The notes beneath the pieces are model-generated. The model saw only the letters and a program-made list of their open reading frames with translations, did no database searches and had not been told where the DNA came from. Below are positions 31,000 through 42,427 of a stretch of DNA of 64,000 nucleotides, piece after piece (positions within the stretch are counted from its first letter, which is position 1; every line of letters begins with the position of its first letter). The position numbers and the translations under genes are program-made. The DNA lies in NCBI GenBank assembly GCA_030674155.1, contig CM060322.1, forward strand, positions 56,994,494 through 57,058,493, in the 5' to 3' direction. This DNA comes from Stramonita haemastoma. Taxonomy: Eukaryota > Mollusca > Gastropoda > Neogastropoda > Muricidae.

Positions 31000-32880
31000 A
31001 GCAATGTTACTTAAGCTCTGAATTCATCCTCACCAGCACTCCCTTGACCAAAATGGTCATCTGAGAGGGATGCAGGATGCATTGGTTGGTGATTTAGTCT
31101 GACCTTTAACTTAGTCTAAGCCAAATAATTACCATGTATATTTTTCTTCTTCTTTGAAAGCTCAAACAGGAAGGAGCCATTGTCTGTCATATATACGCAA
31201 AACTGTGTTGTGCTGCTGTTAAGTGCCTAACAAGTTAGGCCTAGTGCAGCTGACTTTAAAAATGGTTACCTTTCAAGACTTTGTGCAAACAAAAAAAAGT
31301 AGAGAATGGACCAAGAAGACAGAAAACAGACAAAAAGGAGGCCACAGGAAGAAAGGGAACAAAGGGAACAGATGAATAGAAAAGAGGGAATTCCAAGCAC
31401 AAAATTTCCAGAAGGTTGGAATGATCAGGCCCCCAGGCTCCCCACGGAGAAAAATTACATAATTATATACACATAAAAATACATCATGCAAAACCCCATT
31501 TCTTACAAACTTTTTTCCCCCATTGACATCATACTGTATACATATATACCACTAAAAGCATGCAGGACTTTTATTCATAGTGTGCATGTTTGAACACATT
31601 CATGATGTGTATATAATATACACTGGATGTTGAAAGAACATAAAAAAATAACATCATGCAGTTATGAAAAGTGTGTATGTATACACCTTTGACGGGTTGG
31701 ACTGGAGAGACATACACTAACTGCAAAATGATATCTTTAAGTGAGGCAAAATGATGACTGTAAAATTTTTACACAGAAACAAAACAGCAGCTCGCAATAA
31801 CGTTCCAAAGCAATCTTGCCAAATGGGTTAACATCTGTTGTACCCGACCAAGCCAAATGCAACAGCTTGCCACAAAGTGAGAAATCATCAAAGAAAAAAA
31901 ACCCAACCCCAAAAAACCTTTCACAGATAAAAAAAATGTTTAAAAAAAAAAAAGATGATAATATACACATTAATACAGTTTTGGACTGACTTCTACATTA
32001 TAACATGAATGTAAATGAATGACAAAATATCATATTATGAAATCAGACAGATATAAAGTTGGGGTTAAAAGAATTCTTATGCCCGTATGAAGAACAGCAA
32101 TATTATAAACACGAACTCTATAAAAAAATTTAAAAAAAAACACTACCCAAAGTAATCTATTTATTGACACTTCTAGCTCTAGCTAATCTTCCTGATCAAT
32201 TTATAAAAAAAAACTCTGAAAACCCAGGGTTTGATATTTGTGTGGAAAAATAAATGGGACTGTACGTAATAACAGGGAAATTACTAGAAATAGAATATAA
32301 GAAAAAAAAAAGGGCGGTATAGGATTTCCCAATATAAACTGTTTCACACAGCCATCAATTTAAAACTATACTGGATATGAAAATTCAAAAACTACAAGCA
32401 ATAAATCGAAATCTGACAATGAAACATTATAATCCTGATACTGAAAATATGCCTTACTTTCAACCAGGTTATTTTTTAAAATCTATAACAAGAGCAACAC
32501 ACCTTTAGGAACAACAGATTTAATAAAACTTTCTGCAGCGAAACTGAACCAACCACTTCAACAAAAATTCTGACAGAACCGTTGTTTTTTCTATGACAGA
32601 GTTGTTTTCAGAATACTCTTTTAAAGAAATGAATGGGTAGGGCATAACGTGTACAGTACAGGAAATTTGTGCAGAGAAGATGAAAGGTTCTTGTCATATC
32701 AAGAATTTACCAACAAATACAATAGTTGTAGTTTTCTATGCTACGGTATCTTTATTTAAAAGATAAAAAAACAACACAAAAACCTTTTGAAGTAATTTAA
32801 ACACAGATTGAGAATAACAATCAAACCATATTTCTCAAAAGCACTAGAACTTAACATTAACAGGCAAAGTAGACAAAACT
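31000..32880. other. Non-coding DNA
   Basis: A/T-rich sequence with one family-H fragment at 31270-31450. No exon or other feature seen. Confidence 0.6.
31270..31450 (-). mobile_element. Family-H repeat copy
   Basis: GAGGGAATTCCAAGCACAAA, TCCAGAAGGTTGGAATGATC and GGCCCCCAGGCTCCCC mirror the first half of the copy at 54770 in reverse sense. Confidence 0.65.
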
Positions 32881-32883
32881 ATA

Positions 32884-33295
32884 TGTGACGCTCCAGCACG
32901 AAATGAGTCGCTTAGCACATTGCCCAATTTTGCGCTAGGAGCCATTACAGGCAGATGGGGGTCAAGTTGTCAATTTTGAGATTTTGATTGATTATCAAAC
33001 TATGTCCGTTTATCTACCTTATAATAAAATATCAAGGCATAGTTTTTATTCCTTTTGCTTTTAACTGTGTTTTGAAAATACCCTGACAACCTTTTACGAA
33101 AGTTAACTTGCCCGTTTCTCATTTTGTCACATCTTGCAGTCTATCATTTCAATTTGTAATATCTTTGCACAGAATTGTCTGATTTTCAATCTGTTTTTTG
33201 TATTGGATAGCCCTTTTATTGCAGATTAGTAGCTTGTCAATAACTAAAAATTGACCTCTAGTGCAATGCGACTCCTTATGTGGTGGAGCGTCACA
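32884..33295. mobile_element. 412-bp TIR element flanked by TA
   Basis: Both ends read inward TGTGACGCTCCA followed by similar AC-A-A-GAGTCGC bases, about 28 bp of imperfect TIR, flanked by TA dinucleotides (32882-32883 and 33296-33297). No transposase frame, so a non-autonomous element, possibly Tc1/mariner-like from the TA target. Confidence 0.85.
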
Positions 33296-33634
33296 TATTA
33301 TGATATTATTGTCAGAGATACTCCCATCAACCCCCTCTCCCCCCTCCTTCCCAAACTGTGCCCAAATATTGTCAAAAACAGATTTAAAAAACTTAATGCC
33401 AAAATTAACTGACACACCTTTAAAAACAACAACAAAGACTTAAAGCATAGGACAAATTAAAGTGAAATGGTTTTATACAATGAGATAATACACAGAATTC
33501 TTGCCACTAATGCAATGGTGCTGTCCATGAAAGTACACCCTGATGATTGATGTAGTTTATGTCATCTTTAAAACGCTAGCATACAGCACATTATTTGGAT
33601 ATATTAGTAATTAATTATTTATCTATTCATACCT

Positions 33635-33925
33635 CTTTGTGTGACAGCAGATTTCTCTGCATCAAATTCGGGCTGCTCTCCCTTGGGAAAGCATATTGCC
33701 ACAAGTGCAGTGCCCACCCATTTTTGGGGATTGTTTTTTCTGTCTGCAATTGATTTGTTTTCCTATCAGAGTGGCTTTCTTCTACATAATTTTGCCAAGG
33801 ACAACCCTCTTGTTGCTGTGGATTCTTTTACGTACACTAAATAATGATGTGTAACACACGGGACTGCGGTTTATCGCCTCATCCAAAAGACCTAGCACCC
33901 AGACCACCACTCATGATCGAATGGA
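33635..33925 (+). mobile_element. Family-E interspersed repeat
   Basis: Shares GTGACAGCAGATTTCTCTGC, TTTGCCAAGGACAACCCTCT and ACCCAGACCACCACTCATGA with the copy at 7549. Confidence 0.85.
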
Positions 33926-35283
33926 TGGGGGAAAAGTTTTGGGCCCAAAATGTATGTTTGTCAAAGTTTTTTGTTACGACTTTTAAGATTTCAATAACAG
34001 CTGTTTGTGTACATTACTACTTTCTCCCTCAGTGAACGTCTGATATCTTGGGAAATGGTGATCACTTTCAATAAGATGAAATATTTGACTTTTATTTATT
34101 ATCTTAATTGCAAAATGTTATGATACTGACTCACTGCCACTTATCTCTCACATTGCATGCAAATTTGCTCTAACCCACATGTGACCACAATCAATCTGTT
34201 GTACTTCCCAAGCCAACAGCCCAAATGGAGCTGTCCACATAAGACTATCAATAAGCTACGGTTGGTCCACTATCCTGCACAGCTGATTCGCCCCGATTGT
34301 ATGCTTACACCTGGTCAATGATTTGCAGACTTTTACACAAGCATGACCACTTTTAGTTTTACCCAGCCTTATGCAGCAAACAGTAAAATACATTTTAAAA
34401 AATTGTGGAATATTAAATTTTTTTTAATCATGTTTAGGCTATCTGCATTTTCATTATCAAGTGAGCTATAACTAAACAAAAAAGATATTATATCTTAGGA
34501 TCTCTGACTTGCATCTACAATTTGATTCATTCCCCCTCTTCTTTTATCTTCAGAGATTACTGTGTTTTTTGGTTCCAAACTGCTGTTTTTATTATTGTAC
34601 ACATTAAATGGAGAAAAAAAATCACACAAGACCTCTTCTTAGGAGTATTCATGAAGGTTGAAATTACAATGGAAAGAATTTTTTTTTCTACAGCAGCACA
34701 AGTAGAAAATTACCAAATAAAATAGGTCAGGGGCAAACTAGTGGAGAGCACAGAGAAAAGTCAACTTAAAAAAAATCCGCAAGCCATAAAAAATGCGTAA
34801 TTGGTAAACCTAGATCTGCATAAGGTATGAGAGCTTTTTCACTTCTCAATATTTCCCCCTGTTCCTTGGCTGGAGCTTGGAGGTTCACCAACAGTGCGAT
34901 TTTGTGAATGTGACTGTTTCTGTCTACTAAGGTGGCCACATTCCAACTTTGAGGATTTTCCAAATAAACTTATGCTTTTCTGTGGTATCAAAACTACCTC
35001 GCCTGTCTGTGTCTGTAAAAAGTCGATTTGTTTTTTCAGCTGATTTTAAAACCCCAAATGATACAGTATTGAAATACCCACCTCAACCCCTTCCCCCCCT
35101 TTTTTTTAAAAGGAAAAAAAAAAAGAATAAGACCGACACCAGATCACAAAAGCAAAAACAAAAAAGCAGGTGGGGAGCAAAAAAAAACTATTAGTTTTAT
35201 CTATCTTTTAAAAAATAAAATTTGAAATTATATCTTCATCCTTCCCCCCTCCACACACAGTCTCTCTCTCTCTCCTCTCTCTC
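33926..35283. other. Non-coding DNA
   Basis: Only the family-C fragment at 34855-34965. No coding support. Confidence 0.6.
34855..34965 (-). mobile_element. Family-C SINE 3' fragment
   Basis: TTCCTTGGCTGGAGCTTGGA to TAAGGTGGCCACATTCCAAC, reverse sense. Confidence 0.78.
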
Positions 35284-35635
35284 TGGGGGACAGGGTAGCC
35301 TGGTGGTAAGAGTGATGTGCATTGTGCACCTGATTTACTGACCCACATTCAAATCTCATTCAAGACAATTTTTTCTCTGGAGTTAACATCAGTGTTGTCT
35401 CCCCAAAAGTCCTTTTAATGAAACAATAAACCAAGATCCCGTGTGTGAACACAGGCAGAACATCTAGTGCACATGTTAAAAGCTGTTCCGCTTTACAGAA
35501 GAGTAGGCCATTGTGTGCCAGCCAGTGGGAATGAATAGCAAAATTTACAAAACTGCATACACACAGTGACTGGATGTAAAAAAGCACACGAGTGCTTATT
35601 CCATTATCCTCCAAATAAAAAAAAAACAAAAACAA
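35284..35635 (+). mobile_element. Family-B SINE copy
   Basis: Head GGGTAGCCTGGTGGTAAGAG, then TTAACATCAGTGTTGTCTCC, ACTGCATACACACAGTGACT and an A-rich end. Confidence 0.88.
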
Positions 35636-35805
35636 ATGTCTCTCTCTCATTCTCACATATGCGCGCATGCGCGCGCACACACACACACACAAAATCTTAG
35701 ACTAGGGATAGAAAAAGTCAGCTAAATAAATGCAGATGTGTTAAGATAAGGCATACATTGACATGTCATTTCTGCTGTATACATATAACACACACACACC
35801 TTAGT

Positions 35806-36183
35806 AGGGGGGGCGGATAGCCTAGTGGTCAGAACATTGCGCTGGCAATTTGAAGACCCGGGTTCGAGTCCGGTCGAGGAAATTTTTCTTCCTGGAGTTA
35901 ACATCAGTGCTGACTCCACTCTCCCCAAAAAAGTCCTTCGGATGAGACTTTAAACCGAAGCCCCGTGTGCGAACGCACGCAGAACATCTTGCGCACACGT
36001 TAAATCCTGTTCCGCTTTTCGTAAGAGTAGGCCATCGTGTGCCGGTGGGAACAGATGACAATATTTACAAAACTGCATACACACGGGGACCGGATGAAAA
36101 AAAGCACATGATTGCTTATTCTGTTATCCTCGATATAAAAGAATATATAAAAGAATAAATAAATAAAATAAATAAAAATAAAC
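35806..36183 (+). mobile_element. Family-B SINE copy, best preserved
   Basis: Head GGATAGCCTAGTGGTCAGAA with box B GGGTTCGAGTCC, a body rich in CpG (CCCCGTGTGCGAACGCACGC), and an (ATAAA)n tail. The preserved CpGs suggest it is young. Confidence 0.92.
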
Positions 36184-36189
36184 ACACAC

Positions 36190-36955
36190 AAACACACACA
36201 CATGCACTCTCTCTCTCTCTCTCTCTCTAAAATTCAAAGAGCTCATAATACAGTCCTTTAAAAATTAACCAATCAGTAAACTTGTACAGTAATTTCAACT
36301 TACCCAGCTTACTCTTTTTTGAATTTTTTTTTTATTGCTATTCCTAAGTACCCAGTGCAATATACTTTTTTTTTCATGCATAAATAAAAAAGCAAAATAT
36401 GTTGCTCCTTTCCACCCTCTTCAGAAAGCATGAATTTTTGCCTTGTATATGAAAAGAATGCACTATTTTATCAATATTCAAACATTTGTGATATAGTAAC
36501 TAAGTAAGGTAAAGTAAACTGTGTAAAAGAGGATAATATTATCCAAAACTAAGAATATTTTTCACTCAATTGCGAAAAAAGCATAACCTTACATTTAAAC
36601 ATCCCTGCACTTTTATTATTCTGAATAATTGTGATGAATATTTAAACAAAATGACTGGCCATGAAAAGTTGCACACAATGTATTCTAACTTCTATATTCA
36701 ATAATATGCCCTGTGGCTGATATGCTAAAGGGAAAGACTTAAAAATTTACATACTACGAACACTTCACTAAAATGCAATTTTTCAAGTGCCATAATGAAA
36801 TACAACTGTTCTTTCTCTTTTCCTTAACCCTTTCATGCCACACCATTTCATGCTAAGTGTTAGTGCTATTCAAATCAATTCACCAGGGGTTTTTGGGTCC
36901 AGGGGTAGAGGTACAGCAATAAAGTATAAACAACAAAATGCTGACCATTCGACTG

Positions 36956-36988
<33 letters not shown>
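36190..36988. other. Non-coding DNA ending in a C run
   Basis: (CT)n at 36208-36228, A/T-rich DNA, then about 29 C at 36959-36987. Confidence 0.65.
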
Positions 36989-36990
<2 letters not shown>

Positions 36991-37106
36991 TCCTGGGCTA
37001 GAGCAATGAAGTTAACTTACAAATGGTGAAATTTGTGCGTATTATATATGCAACCATTTTTGCCCACCTTTAAGGCTTTAATCAAGACAGCCGCATTCCG
37101 ACTTCA
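36988..37106 (-). mobile_element. Family-C SINE 3' fragment after a C run
   Basis: A run of about 29 C at 36959-36987 leads directly into GGTTCCTGGGCTAGAGCAAT, continuing to AGCCGCATTCCGACTTC. Confidence 0.75.
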
Positions 37107-37152
37107 GGTTAAGTTAAAAGTTAAAGTCTGTCCCGAGCCTAAGGCTCATCAG
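37107..37152 (-). mobile_element. Tail fragment of the family-D SINE
   Basis: AAGTTAAAGTCTGTCCCGAG and CCTAAGGCTCATCAG are the reverse complement of the last 40 bases of the element at 25265-25552. Confidence 0.8.
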
Positions 37153-37164
37153 TGTGCATGTGTT

Positions 37165-37436
37165 TTAAACATTTTTATCATCCCTTCCTGCCAGCAAGCA
37201 TGGCTTACTCTTCTGAAAAGCAAAACAAGTTTTAACACGTGTACAAGGTGTTTGCATGCGTTTACACACAGGACCTTAATTTATAGTTGCATCTGAAGGA
37301 TTTTTGGGGAGTGGAGTTGGTATGAATGTTACTCAACTCCCAACAGAAAAATCCCTTCAATGAGAGCCTAAGCTGTGGCTTGATCCTGGGCTGTCAGATC
37401 ATGAGCCCATCACTTTAACCCCCAGGTTATTTCCCC
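37165..37436 (-). mobile_element. Family-B SINE copy, old
   Basis: Reverse-sense, diverged: TTTACACACAGGACCTTAAT, GGGGAGTGGAGTTGG and a head end CCCAGGTTATTTCCCC. Confidence 0.75.
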
Positions 37437-38354
37437 TTTGACTGTGAATGAATCATGCTGCTTATGAGAACTCCAAACAAGATAAAATGCTGTCAATTAT
37501 ACTGGAAAACTCTGAAGATTAGAGTAGGGAATATATACTTATCATGATGGGGACTTTTCCTGTCATGTGTCACTTTTACTTCGGCATGCAAAAACGTGAA
37601 AACTATAGCCGTAATGGGGCATTTACACTGTTGTGCTTGTAGGCATGGTCACATGTGGGCATCATGGATTCACACTGACACGTTCATAGTAGTTAGCCTG
37701 TCTTGGGCAATTGGTTGTCAAGAGTAATTCTAATTATGGTGGCTAGTACTTGTTGAGGATAAACTGCTGCTGTGACAGTATGAGGGAGCTCTTAGTCCTT
37801 TACTAATAATTAGAGCATTTGATCCGTAGTTAATGCTATCATTATTATTGTCATCATAACCATCTCCATCATGAGCCTTTTCATCATGAACACTATTACC
37901 ATTAATGTTATTTCTACTGCCACTGCAAATTCTACTTCTCAAAGTATAACATGATTAAATGACACCCAAAACAATGTTAATACAGTTACTGCTACTATGA
38001 TTTAAACTTTTTATTGCTTTATTTTGTATTACTATCACCATATTTGCTTCCACTCTGTCCTTAATATGTTCAAAGCTATAGATAAACATCTTAATGCATG
38101 ATAGCTCATATACAAACTGCAAAGGCCTGAACACATTTTTTTTTCTACTTCTAATCTAAGTTCTCTACATGACATCATTGACATGTTATCACTCTTAGCA
38201 CATTTCTCCAGAATCAAGTTGGTTTTTGTCACTAAGAACTTTGCCACTGCGTAAAAAATTTCCTGCAGATTATTTACAGCTTTCGCCTACAAGTTCCTGT
38301 TCAAACAATTAATTTCACTGATCTGATTTAACGCATTTAAATTTTTTTTTTTCA

Positions 38355-38450
38355 TTTCTTGGCTAGAGGGAGAGCTCTGAGGTTCACTAATTGAGATTTT
38401 GCATATTGAACAGTTTTTTTTTTTTTTTTTTACTCACAGACATTATGATA
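38355..38450 (-). mobile_element. Family-C SINE 3' fragment
   Basis: TTTCTTGGCTAGAGGGAGAG to GGTTCACTAATTGAGATTTT, with a poly(T) inserted. Confidence 0.6.
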
Positions 38451-38477
38451 GCCAATCTAATCCAATCATGTTGTTTA

Positions 38478-38615
38478 TAAAATTTTATAGCCCTACCAAC
38501 CACACAGGCCATATCGGTGCTGTCACCTCCAATGGGGTTTGAACCACCACACACTTTCAACCAAGAATTTTTGCTTTTCAGGCAAGCACGTTATCAGAGC
38601 ACCGATCCATTTGAA
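38478..38615 (-). mobile_element. tRNA-like SINE head (family J)
   Basis: Reverse complement has GGTGCTCTGATAACGTGCTT (box A-like) and GTGGTTCAAACCCCATTGG (box B-like). Arms do not pair as a functional tRNA. Confidence 0.6.
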
Positions 38616-38857
38616 AGAAAATCCATAACTGAACATGTGAATTTTTTTTCACCATAGCCAGAATCTATATTCTAGTTTTGCCATATAATCACAGTTATCC
38701 AAGTAATCACATGCACATATGCTCATGAAATAAGACTTTTTAAAATGTCTTATTTCTGGCCTTATTGATTAAAAAAAAATTGTTTATAATCTATATAAAT
38801 TACAATAAGCTAATATATGTCTTTTCTAGTCAATGGTCTTATAACATTGTATTGATT

Positions 38858-38927
<70 letters not shown>

Positions 38928-39016
38928 TGTGTGCATGCGCGCGCATGCAGGTGTAAATAATAATTTAATTACTTGTCTTTTCTAGGTCAATGGTTTTAAT
39001 AACATTGCATTCCTAC

Positions 39017-39081
<65 letters not shown>

Positions 39082-40785
39082 GAATGTTTGAACTAATATA
39101 GAATGTAGAGCTCTATCTTGTGTCTTTTGAGATTATGATTTGTATTAATATGCCTGTCAGTATTGTAATTGCCCTCCAAGGGACGATGAAAGTGTTTTTG
39201 GTTTTGACTAAACAAAAAATGTCTTCAGCTATAACTGTGTAAGTGAGCATGTATCTGAAGTATTCAAGTATGCACTTCATGAATAACAGAGCAAAACAAT
39301 CAGCTGTTTAGAGTAAAAATGCAGAATATTACAGTGGACGAGTTTATGGGAAAGTTGTGAGCCCTCCCCCATAAAAAAGGATGCACCCCCTGAAACTTTA
39401 TGACACAAAAAAATCCAGAAAAAGATCTCTTGAAATAAAAACCTAATAAAAAAAATCATGCATGAAAACAAAATAAAAAAATTCCTTTAATCTTTATTGC
39501 AAAAAATAAAAAAGAACCAGTCAAGAAAAAAGTGTTGGCAGCTTAACCGTGTGAATCTAAGTGGAAAGTCTTCCAAAATGTTTAGGACCATTATCATGTA
39601 ACAAGACTGTCTTAGACAAACTTAGAAAAAAAATCACAGGGAAGTTATTTTACACAGATTTTTGTGGGTATATGCAGCCACCCCCCTAATAAAGGATTAG
39701 TAAATCAAATGCAGACGCATACTAGCTCCAGGAACACCAATCAGGATTTCTGGCAGTTTGTCACCTGTGGCTGGTTTACAGTACAAATGTACTTGATCAA
39801 CTGTTGCTGTGCTTTCAAGTTCAACCCACTAATTTTACCTCAAATGCAAACACTAGATATGTCCACTGCGATCAAATATGAAACATTTGCTGCATTAACT
39901 TATTCTAACTTAACAAAACCAAGGCAGACCCATTAGTGGCATTACTTTATCCTATTATAGTATTAAAAAAAAAAAAAGTTTGACACAAGATGCCAATGGG
40001 CAATTCAGCAGCACCCCTTCCCACACATTCTAAACTCCCCACGCAATTACAAAAAAATCCTAGCACAAGGCATATAACAAGCTTCGAGGCGAAAAAAAAT
40101 CATTTTTGACTTATTCTTGATTACTGGAACCAGTTCTGTTTATCACCGCTGCCCTGGTAACAGGTGGATCACAACTGACAGTGACCGCATTATTGCGAAA
40201 CGGTCTGTAATTTATGTCGGGTTCACCAGACACCGATGCTCACAAAATTTAGCAGTATTTGTAACGCTGAAAGGTTTTGAAGAACTGAGAATTATGTGAA
40301 ACTTTAATAAGTCTTTATCAACTTCTCCGAGAAGTCAGATGACGTCCGCCCTACCGAGTGCAAGTCAGACCTGCGCTCAGCCTCAGCCCCGCATCATGTA
40401 AACAAGACTACAGCCAGACTGGCGCCGCCTATCTTTCTTCGATTCTCTCACTTATAGAATATACAACGTGTACACAATTTCGTTGTCAAAACATCAAACT
40501 GTACTCACATCTTCGTCTTTCAGGCTACATGTCTGCCAATTGACGTCAATAATCGAGGAATCAAGGGCTCTTCTGAAATCGCAGTGCTTGCATCTCTGTG
40601 TCAATACCACAAGCGCCACCTGGGATTGTGGTCAGCTTCCGCCCAAGTGTCAGTGGGGAAGGGGGGAGCGGGGGTCACACGTTAGGTAACTCTCAAGGAC
40701 ACGATCGGCTGCGCAGGTCGAAGCGAAACTTGGTTCGGCAAAGACATAACTTTGAAACGGGTGGTGTTGACATAAATCCATCAAT

Positions 40786-40885
40786 ATGATGTACGATCTG
40801 AAAGACGAAGAACAAGCCAAAGAGTATATAAAAACTGTTGGAATTGAATATCGATTCCAGTGCTACAAAGAAAAAAGTGCAGAAG
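40786..40885 (+). CDS. COA7: COA7 exon 1
   Basis: Encodes DLKDEEQAKEYIKTVGIEYR then FQCYKEKSAEG. It corresponds to the conserved DEEQVKSFLENMEVE N-terminus. Donor GAAG|GTGATA, phase 1. Confidence 0.85.
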
Positions 40886-41735
40886 GTGATATCTGATGTG
40901 ACATTCATCTCATAGCCTCAATCGTTACATCATCTCTATCATAGTCTGTCATTCTTGTTTTGAATGTAAGATCGAGATAAAGGAAAAATAAAACATCATA
41001 AAGTTGTGAAACTGTACATTCGTTGTGGTATCATGTTGATTTGTATATCGTATTTGTATTTTTATAATTGTTTACATCAAGTTTTGTTGTCTGGGACCCT
41101 GGCAGTTCGTTTATGTAACGTCGATTTATCTATTCCACACTAGGCCTAGCACAATATGTTTTAGGCTTGTGATAGGTACCAGGGCTAGGGAAGCGCAGAA
41201 ACCGAGTCGACAGAACATTTTGTTTTGTTTGTTTTTCGATTCTCGGATAGCGCTCGTAGGTTTACAGATGGTGAGATTTTGCATCTAGGTGACCGTTTTT
41301 TGCCCACCAGTTAAGGTAGCATTCCTACGTCGAGGATGGGTAGAGTATTTGACTTGAAATCGAGATTATATATAAAGGCTGCGCATCTAGGATGAGGATT
41401 TGAATTATATTTCAAGTCACGTTCTTTGGAAACTTGTCCATTTTGTTATTTTTTCTATAGTGTGCAATCATGAAATTAGACCTTAATAAAGGCTTAGTAA
41501 ATACCCATTTTGTGATGGCGTTAGGTGAACTGTAGAAATATGAACATTCTATAGCAGATAACATAATGCTCCTTCACAAATTGATGTTGATCATGTAGAA
41601 GAACTGCCCCATTGTCTTCTTGATTAGTCAGTGAGTCACATAAGGCTGCAAAACAGGAATGATCTTTATCAATTGCATAATTTGCGCGCATGTGCATGCG
41701 CACATGTGCGTGTGCACGCGCACAGACAGACAGAC

Positions 41736-41823
<88 letters not shown>

Positions 41824-42380
41824 CACCCTTTTTCTTTACAAACAAAAAGATGCATCATATATTTGAAAATTCTAGCCTTCAGCAAAGCATAGCCCTGCCA
41901 GATTGTCTTTCAACTGACAGGAAAAGTTGTCAACGTATAAATAATCAACTTTTATTATTTCTGCAGGTTGTCACCGTTTAGCAGACTTTCTGGAAAGTGT
42001 GAAGAAGGAGTTTGACAAGGCGGCCACTGTCTACAGGACCAACTGTGAGGACTCCAAGTATGGCCACAGCTGCTACAAGTATGCCAACTACAAGATGACT
42101 GGAAAAGGTAATTCAGCAACTTAAAAACTAATGTGTGTGTGTCTGCGTGTTTATTTTTTTATTTATTCTTTTATATTGAGGATAATGGAATAAGCAATCA
42201 TATGCTTTTTTTACATCAAGTCCCCGTGTGTATGCAGTTTTGTAAATCTTGTCATCTGCTCCCACCGGCACACAGTGGCCTACTCTTAGGAAAAGTGGAA
42301 CGAGATTTAATGTGTGCACAAGATGTTCGGCGTGCGTTCGCACACGGGGCCTCGGTTTATAGTTTCTTCCGAAAGATGTG

Positions 42381-42427
<47 letters not shown>

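Larger units (their letters stand above)
37437..40785. other. Non-coding DNA upstream of COA7
   Basis: Holds SINE fragments (38355, 38478), (GT/GC)n at 38858-38935 and (GT)n at 39017-39079. The last 450 bp are richer in CpG and probably contain the COA7 promoter; no TATA box is clear. Confidence 0.6.

Noticed and set aside
35806..35890. tRNA gene
   Set aside because: A and B boxes are present but the arms do not pair and the sequence continues into a repeated SINE body.
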